Shown here: in pieces, positions 35,416-43,287 of the stretch
How positions within the stretch are numbered: position 1 is the first letter of the stretch
Layout of the letters: each line of letters begins with the position of its first letter
Source: Spirochaetales bacterium
GTDB lineage: Bacteria > Spirochaetota > Spirochaetia > SZUA-6 > JAFGRV01
Reading direction: 5' to 3'
Assembly: GCA_016928415.1 (NCBI GenBank)
Contig: JAFGKU010000113.1
Span: 1-50,503 of the forward strand
DNA length: 50,503 nucleotides
Notes under the pieces: model-generated
Told to the model about the DNA's origin: nothing
Seen by the model: only the letters and a program-made list of their open reading frames with translations
The model's database searches: none
Translations under genes and position numbers: made by a program

Positions 35416-36603
35416 ATGGCCAACGAAATCATCCGCGAAACGCGGGAACGAATTGAAAATTTGAAAGCGTATATGGAAAGGGAGAATCTGTCCCTCACCG
35501 TTTTAACTTCCACAAAAGATATTTTTTATTACACCGGTTCCCTTCAGCCGCTCTATGTCTTTGTTCCGCTCAGGGGGCAGGCGCTCATCCTTGCAAGAAA
35601 GGGCATTATCCGGATAAAACAAGAAACAAGCGATATTGCCGTCGGGCATTTCAGGAATACGCAGGCAATGCTGGATATCATCAGGGTTCATGGAATGAGT
35701 ATCGGGGGTAATGTCGGTCTTTCCTTCCAAACCGTTTCTCACCAGGGTTTTCTTCGTTTTCAGAAGGTGTTTCCCGGTATATCCTTCAGGGATATTTCCT
35801 GGGACCTGCAGATGCTCCGGGTACGGAAGTCCGAGGCCGAACTGGCCTGCATGCAGACGGCGGCCGATAAATGCGCGGAGCTGGGAAGCGTGTTAAAGGA
35901 GCATTTCAGGCCGGGCATGTCTGAACTGGAACTTTCGGCCGTCATTGAAAACCGTTTCCGGCTCCTCGGTCTCGGCATCAACCACAGCCGCCAGGAAGGC
36001 GCCGATTTCGGCTACGGCATCTGTTCGGCGGGCGGGAATTCTTCCGTACCCACACGGTTCGACGGCATAGCTTCCGGTAAAGGCCTGTCAGCCGCCCTTC
36101 CTTTCGGCGCTTCAAGGGATATCATTGAAAAAAATACGCCCATCCTGATGGATTTCGGTGTGACGGAGGATGGCTACCATGTTGACCAGACCCGGATGGC
36201 CATCTGGGGTGAACCGTGTGATAAGGCAAGGCGTGCCTTTGATGCCATGCGCAACGTTGAAGAAACGCTTGTGGAGAAGCGTCTTAAACCTGGGGTGCTC
36301 TGGCAGGATGCCTGGTTTGCCGCTGAAAAACTGGCGGAAGAGGCCGGTTACGCGGATGAATTCATGGGAACCGGAACAGAAAAGGTGAAATTCGTCGGTC
36401 ATGGCGTTGGCCTTGAACTGGACGAACCGCCGTTTCTCGCACCCAAAATGGAATATCCCCTGGAACCGGGTATGACGATTGCCGTGGAACCCAAGGTATT
36501 ACTGCCCGATATCGGTATAGTCGGTATTGAAGATACCATCGTTATAACGGAAACCGGCGCGGAGTATCTGACGCATGCAGACAGGGACTGGATCCGGTTA
36601 TGA
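35416..36603 (+). CDS. M24 family metallopeptidase (Xaa-Pro aminopeptidase-like)
   Basis: 395 residues. Creatinase-like N-domain (1-140: LTVLTSTKDIFYYTGSLQPLY) and pita-bread C-domain with the five metal ligands: Asp in LMDFGVTEDG, Asp in HVDQTRM, His in FVGHGVGLELDEPP, Glu in VEPKVLLPD and Glu in IGIVGIEDT. Cytosolic; probably removes residues N-terminal to proline. The start is poorly marked (AAAGTGA upstream). Divergent from the esterase gene. Some M24 members act as creatinases or nitrile-type lyases, but the metal set and C-terminus fit PepP/PepQ. Confidence 0.92.
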   Translation: MANEIIRETRERIENLKAYMERENLSLTVLTSTKDIFYYTGSLQPLYVFVPLRGQALILARKGIIRIKQETSDIAVGHFRNTQAMLDIIRVHGMSIGGNVGLSFQTVSHQGFLRFQKVFPGISFRDISWDLQMLRVRKSEAELACMQTAADKCAELGSVLKEHFRPGMSELELSAVIENRFRLLGLGINHSRQEGADFGYGICSAGGNSSVPTRFDGIASGKGLSAALPFGASRDIIEKNTPILMDFGVTEDGYHVDQTRMAIWGEPCDKARRAFDAMRNVEETLVEKRLKPGVLWQDAWFAAEKLAEEAGYADEFMGTGTEKVKFVGHGVGLELDEPPFLAPKMEYPLEPGMTIAVEPKVLLPDIGIVGIEDTIVITETGAEYLTHADRDWIRL

Positions 36604-36738
36604 GTTGGAATTAAATTTAATATTCGCGGTCAGCCATCTGATTGCTGCGGCTGTTGCAGAATTAAATGTTTGAGCTATAGCGTTTTTATCCGGTCTGTAT
36701 TACAATTGTTTTTAATAGATAGTATTACGGAGGAAACC

Positions 36739-37626
36739 GTGGACATACAAAACCTGTCGATAGTCGTGCCGGCCAGGTGCCCCAACCGGTGTAAATTCTG
36801 CGTATCGCGGCTGCACGAAGATATTGAATATGCCAATCGGATTGAAAAGGATCTGAAAAACAGGCATCAATACAGGACGGAGTACGCAAATCGCCTTGCC
36901 TTTGCCAGGGACAATGGCTGCAATACGGTCATATACACGGGCGAAGGCGAACCGCTTCTCAACCCCCGCTTTTTGGGGGATGCGGCGGCGTGGAACCGCG
37001 GGCTGGAGCACCCGTTCCGCTGGATTGAACTTCAGACAAGCGGCGTAACGATAAACGATGAAAAACTTGCCTGGCTGAAAACGGATATAGGGATTGCCAC
37101 AATCTGCCTGAGCCTCTCAAGCCTTTTTTCCAATGAACAGAACGCCTATTACAATGGCACACCCGCCGATCTGGTTGTCGATATTGATGCCCTGTGCACG
37201 GCAGTCAAGGGGCACGGGTTCAACCTCCGCCTTTCACTCAACATGACCGATTTTTACAATAAGTCCGAACCGGAGGGCATATTCGAACGGCTCCATGAAT
37301 TGAAGGCCGACCAGGTTACTTTCCGCATCCTTTACTCGGTCAAGGAGCCGAATACTAAAACGGAAAAGGAAATCAATAAGTGGATAGCCGAACACAGTGC
37401 CTGTGAACCTGTCATTGAAAAAATACGAAAATACATTTTATCCCGCGGCCGGAAACTGGAACGGCTGCCTTTTGGCGCCATCCGGTATTCCGTTTATGGG
37501 ATATCCACCGTGCTGGATGACGACTGCATGAGTACGGAAGCCAAGGAGGCATTGAAATACCTTATTCTGCGACCCGACTGCCGCCTTTATACCAAGTGGG
37601 ATGATCCCGGATCCATGTTGTTTTGA
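36739..37626 (+). CDS. Radical SAM protein of unknown function
   Basis: 295 residues from GTG 36739, which has GGAGG five bases upstream; an in-frame ATG at 36670 lacks a ribosome site. The SAM [4Fe-4S] motif is CPNRCKFC (CxxxCxxC) near residue 13, followed by YTGEGEPLLNPRFL (GE-type SAM contact) and WIELQTSGV. There is no extra C-terminal Cys cluster, so it is not SPASM. The order of motifs recalls small organic-substrate radical SAM enzymes, but I cannot assign a reaction. It is followed by nagA after 11 bases, suggesting cotranscription. Confidence 0.85.
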   Translation: MDIQNLSIVVPARCPNRCKFCVSRLHEDIEYANRIEKDLKNRHQYRTEYANRLAFARDNGCNTVIYTGEGEPLLNPRFLGDAAAWNRGLEHPFRWIELQTSGVTINDEKLAWLKTDIGIATICLSLSSLFSNEQNAYYNGTPADLVVDIDALCTAVKGHGFNLRLSLNMTDFYNKSEPEGIFERLHELKADQVTFRILYSVKEPNTKTEKEINKWIAEHSACEPVIEKIRKYILSRGRKLERLPFGAIRYSVYGISTVLDDDCMSTEAKEALKYLILRPDCRLYTKWDDPGSMLF

Positions 37627-37637
37627 AAGGTTAGCTG

Positions 37638-38768
37638 ATGAATCAATCCTATATTATTTCGCATGCGCGTATTGTCTGTCCTCAAGATATCAGGGAAAAT
37701 CATTGCATCGAAGTGAAAAACGGTATGATTACCCGGATTGAACAGGACCTGCCTGAAGAATCCGGCTTTAAGGTAATTGACGCGGAGGGCCGGTTTATTC
37801 TCCCTGCGCCCGTCGAACTGCACATACATGGCTGCGGTCCGTATGGATTTGAATCGGGCGAGGAGGATGTGTTGGAAAAAGCATCCGCCTTTCTCGAAAA
37901 AAGGGGCGTTCTCCGTTTTGTACCTGCTCTTCAATGCGATGAAAAGGCCATTGAGCGGCTTGCTGTGGAACGCGACAGTAAATCATTTCTTAAAAAAAGG
38001 ATACCCGGTTTTTACATTGAAGGCCCCTTTATCAACCCGGAGTATAAAGGGGGCATCCTTAACCGGAACATCCGGAAACCGGACGGGAATTACCTTAAAC
38101 ACCTGCTTGATTTAAGCCGGCAGCAAATCCGTCTCATGACGGTTGCCCCTGAAATAGAGGGATGCCGGTCTGTCATCGATGCATTGCTTGAGAACAACGT
38201 CATCCCCTGTTTCGGTCATTCCGCCGCCGCGCCGTCCGATATCCCGGAAGGCCTTGACTTATCAGGCATGAACATTACGCACCTGTTCAATGCCATGACC
38301 GGTATTTCCCATAAGTATCCCGGTCTTGCCATGCTGCCTTTTTTAAATGATGACATTTTCTTTGAATTGAACGGGGACGGAGTTCATTGCCATCCCGATA
38401 TTCTCAACTTATGCCTGAATCATCTGAATCCCGAACATTTTATTCTCATTACCGATGCCGTAACATCAGCGGGTCTACCCTTTGGCGAGTACCGTTACTA
38501 TGATAAAAAGACAATATCCGGGGCGGACGGTATCCGATATGCCGATACGCGGACCCTGGTCGGTTCCAATAAATTGATCTGGGATGTCATCCGCCAAATG
38601 CACTTGATGACGAGCGCCCCGCTGTACGACCTGGTTCGCTTTTGCTCCCTGAATCCGGCACGCCTGCTCGGGCTGGATGCCGAAACGGGCAGCATTGAGC
38701 CGGGAAAACAGGCGGAACTGATAATAGTGGATGAAGACCTGCAAAAGATCAAATATCCCGGTTATTGA
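37638..38768 (+). CDS. nagA: N-acetylglucosamine-6-phosphate deacetylase
   Basis: 376 residues, amidohydrolase superfamily. Converts GlcNAc-6-P to glucosamine-6-P and acetate. Seen: HIHG after ELHIH, metal Glu in FYIEGPFINPEYKG, FGHSAA, the substrate segment THLFNAMTGISHKYPGL, and catalytic Asp in ITDAVTSAG. Slightly longer N-terminal strand than in E. coli; length normal. SD GAAAGGTTAG. It supplies the catabolic step for GlcNAc released by the GH18 enzyme at 33203. No nagB or transporter in the window. Confidence 0.93.
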   Translation: MNQSYIISHARIVCPQDIRENHCIEVKNGMITRIEQDLPEESGFKVIDAEGRFILPAPVELHIHGCGPYGFESGEEDVLEKASAFLEKRGVLRFVPALQCDEKAIERLAVERDSKSFLKKRIPGFYIEGPFINPEYKGGILNRNIRKPDGNYLKHLLDLSRQQIRLMTVAPEIEGCRSVIDALLENNVIPCFGHSAAAPSDIPEGLDLSGMNITHLFNAMTGISHKYPGLAMLPFLNDDIFFELNGDGVHCHPDILNLCLNHLNPEHFILITDAVTSAGLPFGEYRYYDKKTISGADGIRYADTRTLVGSNKLIWDVIRQMHLMTSAPLYDLVRFCSLNPARLLGLDAETGSIEPGKQAELIIVDEDLQKIKYPGY

Positions 38769-39035
38769 GCACGTTTGTATTTTACAGGTTTCCTGCATAA
38801 TTGAACCAAACGGATTTAAATGATATGCTGATTTCAAGGATACAATCATGACAACCGCGGAAGCAGTGTACCGGCGCCTGCATCCGCAACTGCCCGGCCG
38901 GGGCCCTTGATAATGGTTTTGAAGGGCTTAAGTTCCGGAAATACCGTGAAGAACGAGGAGAATATGAGCCGTTCGGCCCTCGCGGCCTTTTGCGGTACTG
39001 CACGAAATGTATTGTTGTATGTAAGGCGGGACAAA
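38769..39035 (+). other. Short region before the PurM-like gene
   Basis: No independent gene is supported. The purM-like frame stays open back to 38907, and an in-frame ATG at 38964 has a GAGGAG close upstream, so a 24-residue longer product is possible. A 20-codon ORF (38848 onward) has no ribosome site. Confidence 0.35.
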
Positions 39036-40061
39036 ATGAAAGATAGAAAATATGAAGTGAATATTGATCTGGCCAACCGGACGAAAAAGGAAATGGCGGA
39101 ATCTCTCCGGTCGGATGATGCGCGTGTATTGAACACGCTTGGGGCTTTTGCCTCGTTATACGATTTTTCCTTTCCCGGGTACACAGATCCCGTGCTGGTG
39201 ATGAAAACGGAGGAGCCCGGTTCCAAGCAGATGCTGGCCTTTCAGCATGACAAAATTGAAGGCATCTGTTTTGACATGATTCATCACCTGATAAATGACT
39301 GCATTGTCATGGGGGCAAGGCCCTTGATAGTGCAGGATGCCATTATATGCGGGAAAATGGAGAAAGAAAAAATCAAGCGGATTGTGGCGGCGATCGCGGA
39401 AGCGTGCCGTAATAATGAATGCACATTGACCGGCGGCGAAACATCCGAACAGCCGGGTATATTACCGGAAGGTACTTATATTTTGACATCAAGTATAATA
39501 GGGATTGTTGAAAAGGATGCTGTGATAGACGGTGCTAAAATTAATACAGGCCATTCCATAATCGGGGTTGAATCAAGCGGCCCCCATACCAATGGGTACA
39601 CGATGATCAGAAAAGTGTTGGGAGATAGTCCGGTATTGGACAAGCGGATGATAAACGGGAAAACATTCCTGGAAACGGTTCTGGAACCGCACAGGTGTTA
39701 CTATACAGCTTTAAAGGATTTGTTCCCCAAAAAAATAATCAGCGGTCTGGCGCATATTACGGGCGGTGGAATCACTGAAAACTTGAACAGGATACTGCCC
39801 GGCAATCTGGATGCTCATATTTATCTGGATAAATACAGGATTCCTGAAGTATTCAAGGTAATACGGGAGGTTGGACAGATTTCGGACAGAGAAATGCTGC
39901 GGACATTTAACATGGGAATAGGCCTTGTGGCCGTAACAGCTGAAGAAAATGCGGGACGGATTATGGATCACATTAAAAAAGAAGGTTTTGAATCTTATAC
40001 CATCGGGGAGATAAAGCGGGGTTCCCAGAAAGTCAATACCCGTGGGAAACTGCGATGGTAA
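39036..40061 (+). CDS. PurM-like AIR synthase with altered nucleotide motif
   Basis: 341 residues from ATG 39036, which aligns with the usual PurM start (E. coli is 345 residues). PurM closes FGAM to AIR in purine synthesis, using ATP. Strong matches: NDCIVMGARPLIVQD, LTGGETSEQPG, ESSGPHTNGYTMIRK, LEPHRCYY, HITGGGITENLNRILP and FNMGIGLVAV. However, the family's DGVGTK motif is here TEEPGSKQ, losing the conserved Asp. No other purine gene is nearby. It is either a divergent PurM or a PurM-like enzyme with another substrate. An in-frame start at 38964 with a better ribosome site is an alternative. Confidence 0.82.
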   Translation: MKDRKYEVNIDLANRTKKEMAESLRSDDARVLNTLGAFASLYDFSFPGYTDPVLVMKTEEPGSKQMLAFQHDKIEGICFDMIHHLINDCIVMGARPLIVQDAIICGKMEKEKIKRIVAAIAEACRNNECTLTGGETSEQPGILPEGTYILTSSIIGIVEKDAVIDGAKINTGHSIIGVESSGPHTNGYTMIRKVLGDSPVLDKRMINGKTFLETVLEPHRCYYTALKDLFPKKIISGLAHITGGGITENLNRILPGNLDAHIYLDKYRIPEVFKVIREVGQISDREMLRTFNMGIGLVAVTAEENAGRIMDHIKKEGFESYTIGEIKRGSQKVNTRGKLRW

Positions 40062-40115
40062 AAAAAGTAAGGTTCTGCATAGACGGGGAAATTTATTTAT
40101 GACAAAGAGATGCTT

Positions 40116-40553
40116 ATGAGTATTGACCGAATTCATATTATCACTCTGGGTGTAAAGGACATCAGCCGTTCAATGAGGTTTTATCGGGACGTGTTGGGAT
40201 TTAAAACTGCCATACAGGATGAAAACCCGCAAATTGTCTTTTTCCAAAACGATGGGACCACACTGGCATTGTGTCCATGGGAAGAGGTTGCCAAAGACAT
40301 TAATGAGGGTAACCCCCCGCAAGGGAACGGGTTCGGCGGCATGACGCTGGCATACATTTGCACTTCCGAAGAGGAAGTTGACGAAGTCATGAAAAAAGTC
40401 AAGGCCGGCGGCGGGAAAATTGAAAAACGGCCCGTGAGGGTGTTTTGGGGAGGATACAGCGGTTATTTTTCGGACCCCGATGGTTATTTTTGGGAAGTAA
40501 TGTTCTGGGAAAAATGGCGATTCAAACCGGACGGTAGTTTAAAGATAGATTAA
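40116..40553 (+). CDS. VOC (glyoxalase/bleomycin-resistance fold) protein
   Basis: 145 residues from ATG 40116, or 147 from ATG 40110; neither has a clear Shine-Dalgarno. Two beta-alpha-beta-beta-beta halves: RIHIITLGVKDISRSMRFYRDVLGF and GGMTLAYICTSEEEVDEVMKKVK...FSDPDGYFWEV. The metal-type residues His8 or so and the final Glu are present, while the first-half metal Glu is not obvious. The family includes glyoxalases, dioxygenases and binding proteins; the substrate is unknown. It lies 54 bases after the PurM-like gene. Confidence 0.88.
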   Translation: MSIDRIHIITLGVKDISRSMRFYRDVLGFKTAIQDENPQIVFFQNDGTTLALCPWEEVAKDINEGNPPQGNGFGGMTLAYICTSEEEVDEVMKKVKAGGGKIEKRPVRVFWGGYSGYFSDPDGYFWEVMFWEKWRFKPDGSLKID

Positions 40554-40585
40554 CGCATATTGTGTAAAAAAGGGAGGTGTGGCTA

Positions 40586-41233
40586 ATGAATTCCAAAAGA
40601 CAGGAAGAACGAATAACAGCTTATTCACGCATTGCCCGGACATACAAAAACCTGTTTATCAATGAACTGCAAAAGAAACCTCTCGACAGGAAGCTGTACG
40701 ATCTGTTTTTTGAAAAAACCGTAAACAAGGGAAAAGTCCTGGAAATAGGCTGCGGTCCCGGGGAAATCAGTAATTATTTGTGGATGAAAGGTCTTGATAT
40801 AACCGGTATAGACTCTTCTCCCGAGATGATAAAAGCAGCTAAAGCGTATAATGGCGAAATCGATTTTCAGACCGGCAATGTATTTGATCTGGTGTTTCCT
40901 GATGAATCAATTATGGGAGTAGTCGCGCCTTATCTCATAGTCAATTTTGATGTTGCGGAAGTGAGGGAGGCTTTTTCTGAGATAAACAGAGTACTAAACA
41001 GGGACGGAATATTCTTGGTTAATTTTCATATCGGAAATGATGAAACCGTGGTATACGAGGATTTCATAGAAAAGGGAAACAGAATATCCTATACGTTTTT
41101 TAAAGTGGAAACTATTAAGAAATTGTTGGTTGAGAGTGGATTCGAATTGACCGAGACGGTAACCAAGGAACCGTATGACGGTGAAGAAACGGTGAGGGCG
41201 TTTATATTTTCAAAAAAAAATAATTCAAGGTGA
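40586..41233 (+). CDS. Class I SAM-dependent methyltransferase
   Basis: 215 residues from ATG 40586, eight bases after GGGAGG; an in-frame GTG overlaps that ribosome site. SAM motif VLEIGCGPGEIS, acidic end of strand 2 in DITGIDSSPEMI, then FQTGNVFDL and a typical ILNR-like VLNRDGIFLVNF strand. The N-terminal RITAYSRIARTYKNLF helix resembles small-molecule (UbiE-like) methyltransferases. Substrate unknown. The next gene begins only 6 bases on, so they are cotranscribed. Confidence 0.9.
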   Translation: MNSKRQEERITAYSRIARTYKNLFINELQKKPLDRKLYDLFFEKTVNKGKVLEIGCGPGEISNYLWMKGLDITGIDSSPEMIKAAKAYNGEIDFQTGNVFDLVFPDESIMGVVAPYLIVNFDVAEVREAFSEINRVLNRDGIFLVNFHIGNDETVVYEDFIEKGNRISYTFFKVETIKKLLVESGFELTETVTKEPYDGEETVRAFIFSKKNNSR

Positions 41234-41239
41234 GTGTCT

Positions 41240-41887
41240 ATGCGTATAAAGGATTTGATTTATTACGGGAAGAAAGTAAAGCAGGCCGGGCTGGTTCACG
41301 GGAGCAGCGGTAATTTAAGCATTCGGTTAGGCGATGATAAATTTGCCATTTCCGGTACGGGAGCTGCACTTGATGAGCTGGATGACAAGTCTGTCAGCAT
41401 TTGTTCCTTGTCCGGAGAACAGGCTGCCAAAGGTGCTGTCCCGTCCATGGAAGCGGGTATGCACAGGGCGCTTTATAGAAGCCGGCCGGAGATGTCCGCG
41501 ATTCTCCATTTTCAATCCCTGTATGCCACGATCATCGCCTGTTCGGAAAGGCCGGAATCCGTGAACCTTAACGTCATCCCGGAAGTACCCGTACATCTGG
41601 GAAAAATTCTACTGGTTCCCTATTATCCGCCGGGCAGCCGCGAGTTAGCTCAGGCCGCCGCTTCTGTTGCCGCATCCGATACTTCTTCTGTTCTGCTCAT
41701 GCTTAAGCAGCATGGACAGATTGCCCTGGGAACAAACCTCAAAGAAGTTATCTGCGCCGCCGAGGTTTGTGAGTTTGCCTGTCAACTGGCAATGACGGGG
41801 AAGAAACTGGTTGCCTTTGACGGGGATCAGCTGAAGAAACTGCGGAATTACGGGCACCGTTCAGGCACCGCTTCCGGTAACGGGTAG
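41240..41887 (+). CDS. Class II aldolase/adducin-like protein with missing metal ligand
   Basis: 215 residues from ATG 41240 with AGGTGA six bases upstream. The fold is clear: GLVHGSSGNLSIRL, SGTGAALDEL, PSMEAGMHRALYRSRP with the catalytic Glu, ILHFQSLYATIIAC, and LLMLKQHGQIALG. Fuculose- and rhamnulose-phosphate aldolases bind Zn2+ through HxH plus a later His; here HxH has become HFQ, so the second ligand is Gln. Activity may be altered or lost. The 3' end overlaps the convergent GNAT gene by 27 bases. Confidence 0.85.
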   Translation: MRIKDLIYYGKKVKQAGLVHGSSGNLSIRLGDDKFAISGTGAALDELDDKSVSICSLSGEQAAKGAVPSMEAGMHRALYRSRPEMSAILHFQSLYATIIACSERPESVNLNVIPEVPVHLGKILLVPYYPPGSRELAQAAASVAASDTSSVLLMLKQHGQIALGTNLKEVICAAEVCEFACQLAMTGKKLVAFDGDQLKKLRNYGHRSGTASGNG

Positions 41888-42358
41888 GACAAGAAGGTCT
41901 TCCCACGGCATGAGCATCATTCCGGTATATAATTTCAGACGTCCCGCCCTGAATTTTTTCTTCATTTCAGAGCGGCTAATACAGGCAAAACCCGCTTTCT
42001 GAAACAGTGACCGGGATTGGGTATTCTCCTTTTCCATTCCCACATACACTTCCTCAACACCGTGTTCGGCAACCAGAATTTCGATGGCCATTTTGGCAAG
42101 TGTCTTACCAATCCCCTGTTTCCTATTGTCGGGATGTACGGCAAGCCAGAAAATATATCCCAGTTTCCGGTTTTTCATTGTAAATATCTTCCAATTAATG
42201 ACACCGGCTATTAGGCCGCTTTCATTCTTTGCCACCAGGGCGTTGGTAATGAGTTTAAAACTTTTTTTGGCATATCCTGCGTATACGGGTGAAAAAGACA
42301 GTTTTAGAATTTTTTCGATCCCGTCCAAATCATTATTATTCGCCTTTGCGTATTCCAT
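41861..42358 (-). CDS. GNAT family N-acetyltransferase
   Basis: 165 residues. Acetyl-CoA-dependent N-acetyltransferase: strand WLAVHPDNRKQGIGKTLAKMAI is the pyrophosphate-binding motif A (R/QxxGxG/A), followed by VYVGMEKENTQSRSLFQKAGF (motif B). The substrate is not evident. AGGGGA precedes the ATG by 8 bases. It converges on and overlaps the class II aldolase-like gene by 27 bases with no terminator between. Confidence 0.9.
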   Translation of the reverse strand: MEYAKANNNDLDGIEKILKLSFSPVYAGYAKKSFKLITNALVAKNESGLIAGVINWKIFTMKNRKLGYIFWLAVHPDNRKQGIGKTLAKMAIEILVAEHGVEEVYVGMEKENTQSRSLFQKAGFACISRSEMKKKFRAGRLKLYTGMMLMPWEDLLVLPVTGSGA

Positions 42359-42545
42359 GATGTTTTCCCCTGCCGGGAATATATCCTTTTAATAACCGGA
42401 TGCCAATTCAAAATATAGATATATTAAAATTTTATGGTCGACAGAAACAGAAAATATGGGTATCCTTCGACCGAAAGGTTGAACAATGAAAGTAACAACG
42501 GAAAAAATGACAGCCAGCGGGATACAAAGCAAGGAATATTGAACA

Positions 42546-43184
42546 ATGCCCTTGATAATATGGGATTGGAACGGCACGTTATTGAACGATATGGGCGCCT
42601 GTATAGATGCGATTAATGTCATGCTTGAAAAAAGGGGCGTGAAGACAATCGATTTCGATACCTACAGGGACATGTTCACGTTTCCCGTTATCGAATACTA
42701 CAGGGCACTGGGGTTCGATTTTGACAGGGAGAATTTCGGGGAAGTATCAGGTGAATTCATCGGTCTGTACACGGAAACCGCCAGGCACTGCCCGCTTCAG
42801 CCGGGAAGCAGTGAAGTGATCATGGCCTTCAAAAAAAGGAATTACGAGCAGATCATCATTTCCGCGATGGAAAGACGTTTATTGGTGAAACAGGTGGCTG
42901 AGCGGGGCCTAAAGGAATATTTTACGGATATAGTCGGCCTGGAAAATATCCGGGCAAAGGGCAAATATAATAGCGCCAGAGAATGCTTAAATCGTAGGAA
43001 TGCCGGAGACAATGAAAAAATATTATGGATAGGCGATACCTTTCACGATTATGAAGTTGCGATGGAATTAGGAATCAAATGCCTGTTGGTAAAAAACGGT
43101 CACCAGAACCTTGACCGCTTTCATTTAAATGGCGATGTTCGATTATTAACCGATTTGGATGAATTGAAAGAATATCGTGTGTGA
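42546..43184 (+). CDS. HAD family phosphatase (phosphoglycolate-phosphatase-like)
   Basis: 212 residues. HAD motifs: I, WDWNGTLLND (Asp6 nucleophile; the usual second Asp is Asn, as is common in this subgroup); II, IIISAMER; III, Lys in IRAKGKYNS; IV, ILWIGDTFHDYEVA. The cap helical domain is about 15-85. Probably dephosphorylates a small metabolite such as phosphoglycolate; substrate unproven. There is no clear Shine-Dalgarno. The frame from 42434 overlapping its 5' end is not supported. Confidence 0.9.
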   Translation: MPLIIWDWNGTLLNDMGACIDAINVMLEKRGVKTIDFDTYRDMFTFPVIEYYRALGFDFDRENFGEVSGEFIGLYTETARHCPLQPGSSEVIMAFKKRNYEQIIISAMERRLLVKQVAERGLKEYFTDIVGLENIRAKGKYNSARECLNRRNAGDNEKILWIGDTFHDYEVAMELGIKCLLVKNGHQNLDRFHLNGDVRLLTDLDELKEYRV

Positions 43185-43252
43185 ATAAAAATATTATTAG
43201 GCGGTATAACTGGAATAGGGTTTGAGTTTAAGCAGCTGCAACGCACTTTATC

Positions 43253-43281
43253 TTGTAATGATTCACATTGTATATTAAAAT
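43253..43281 (+). promoter_or_regulatory. Promoter of the 43288 gene, positioned for a leaderless mRNA
   Basis: TTGTAA, 17 bases, TAAAAT. The -10 ends 6 bases before the ATG, exactly the geometry seen for the DUF72 gene, with no ribosome site between. Confidence 0.6.
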
Positions 43282-43287
43282 TAAGTA

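Noticed and set aside
38848..38910. 20-codon ORF upstream of the PurM-like gene
   Set aside because: It has no ribosome site and overlaps the region where the purM-like frame is already open; nothing supports translation.
42434..42616. 60-codon frame before the HAD gene
   Set aside because: It overlaps the start of the clear HAD frame, has no ribosome site and no recognisable domain, and is very polar.
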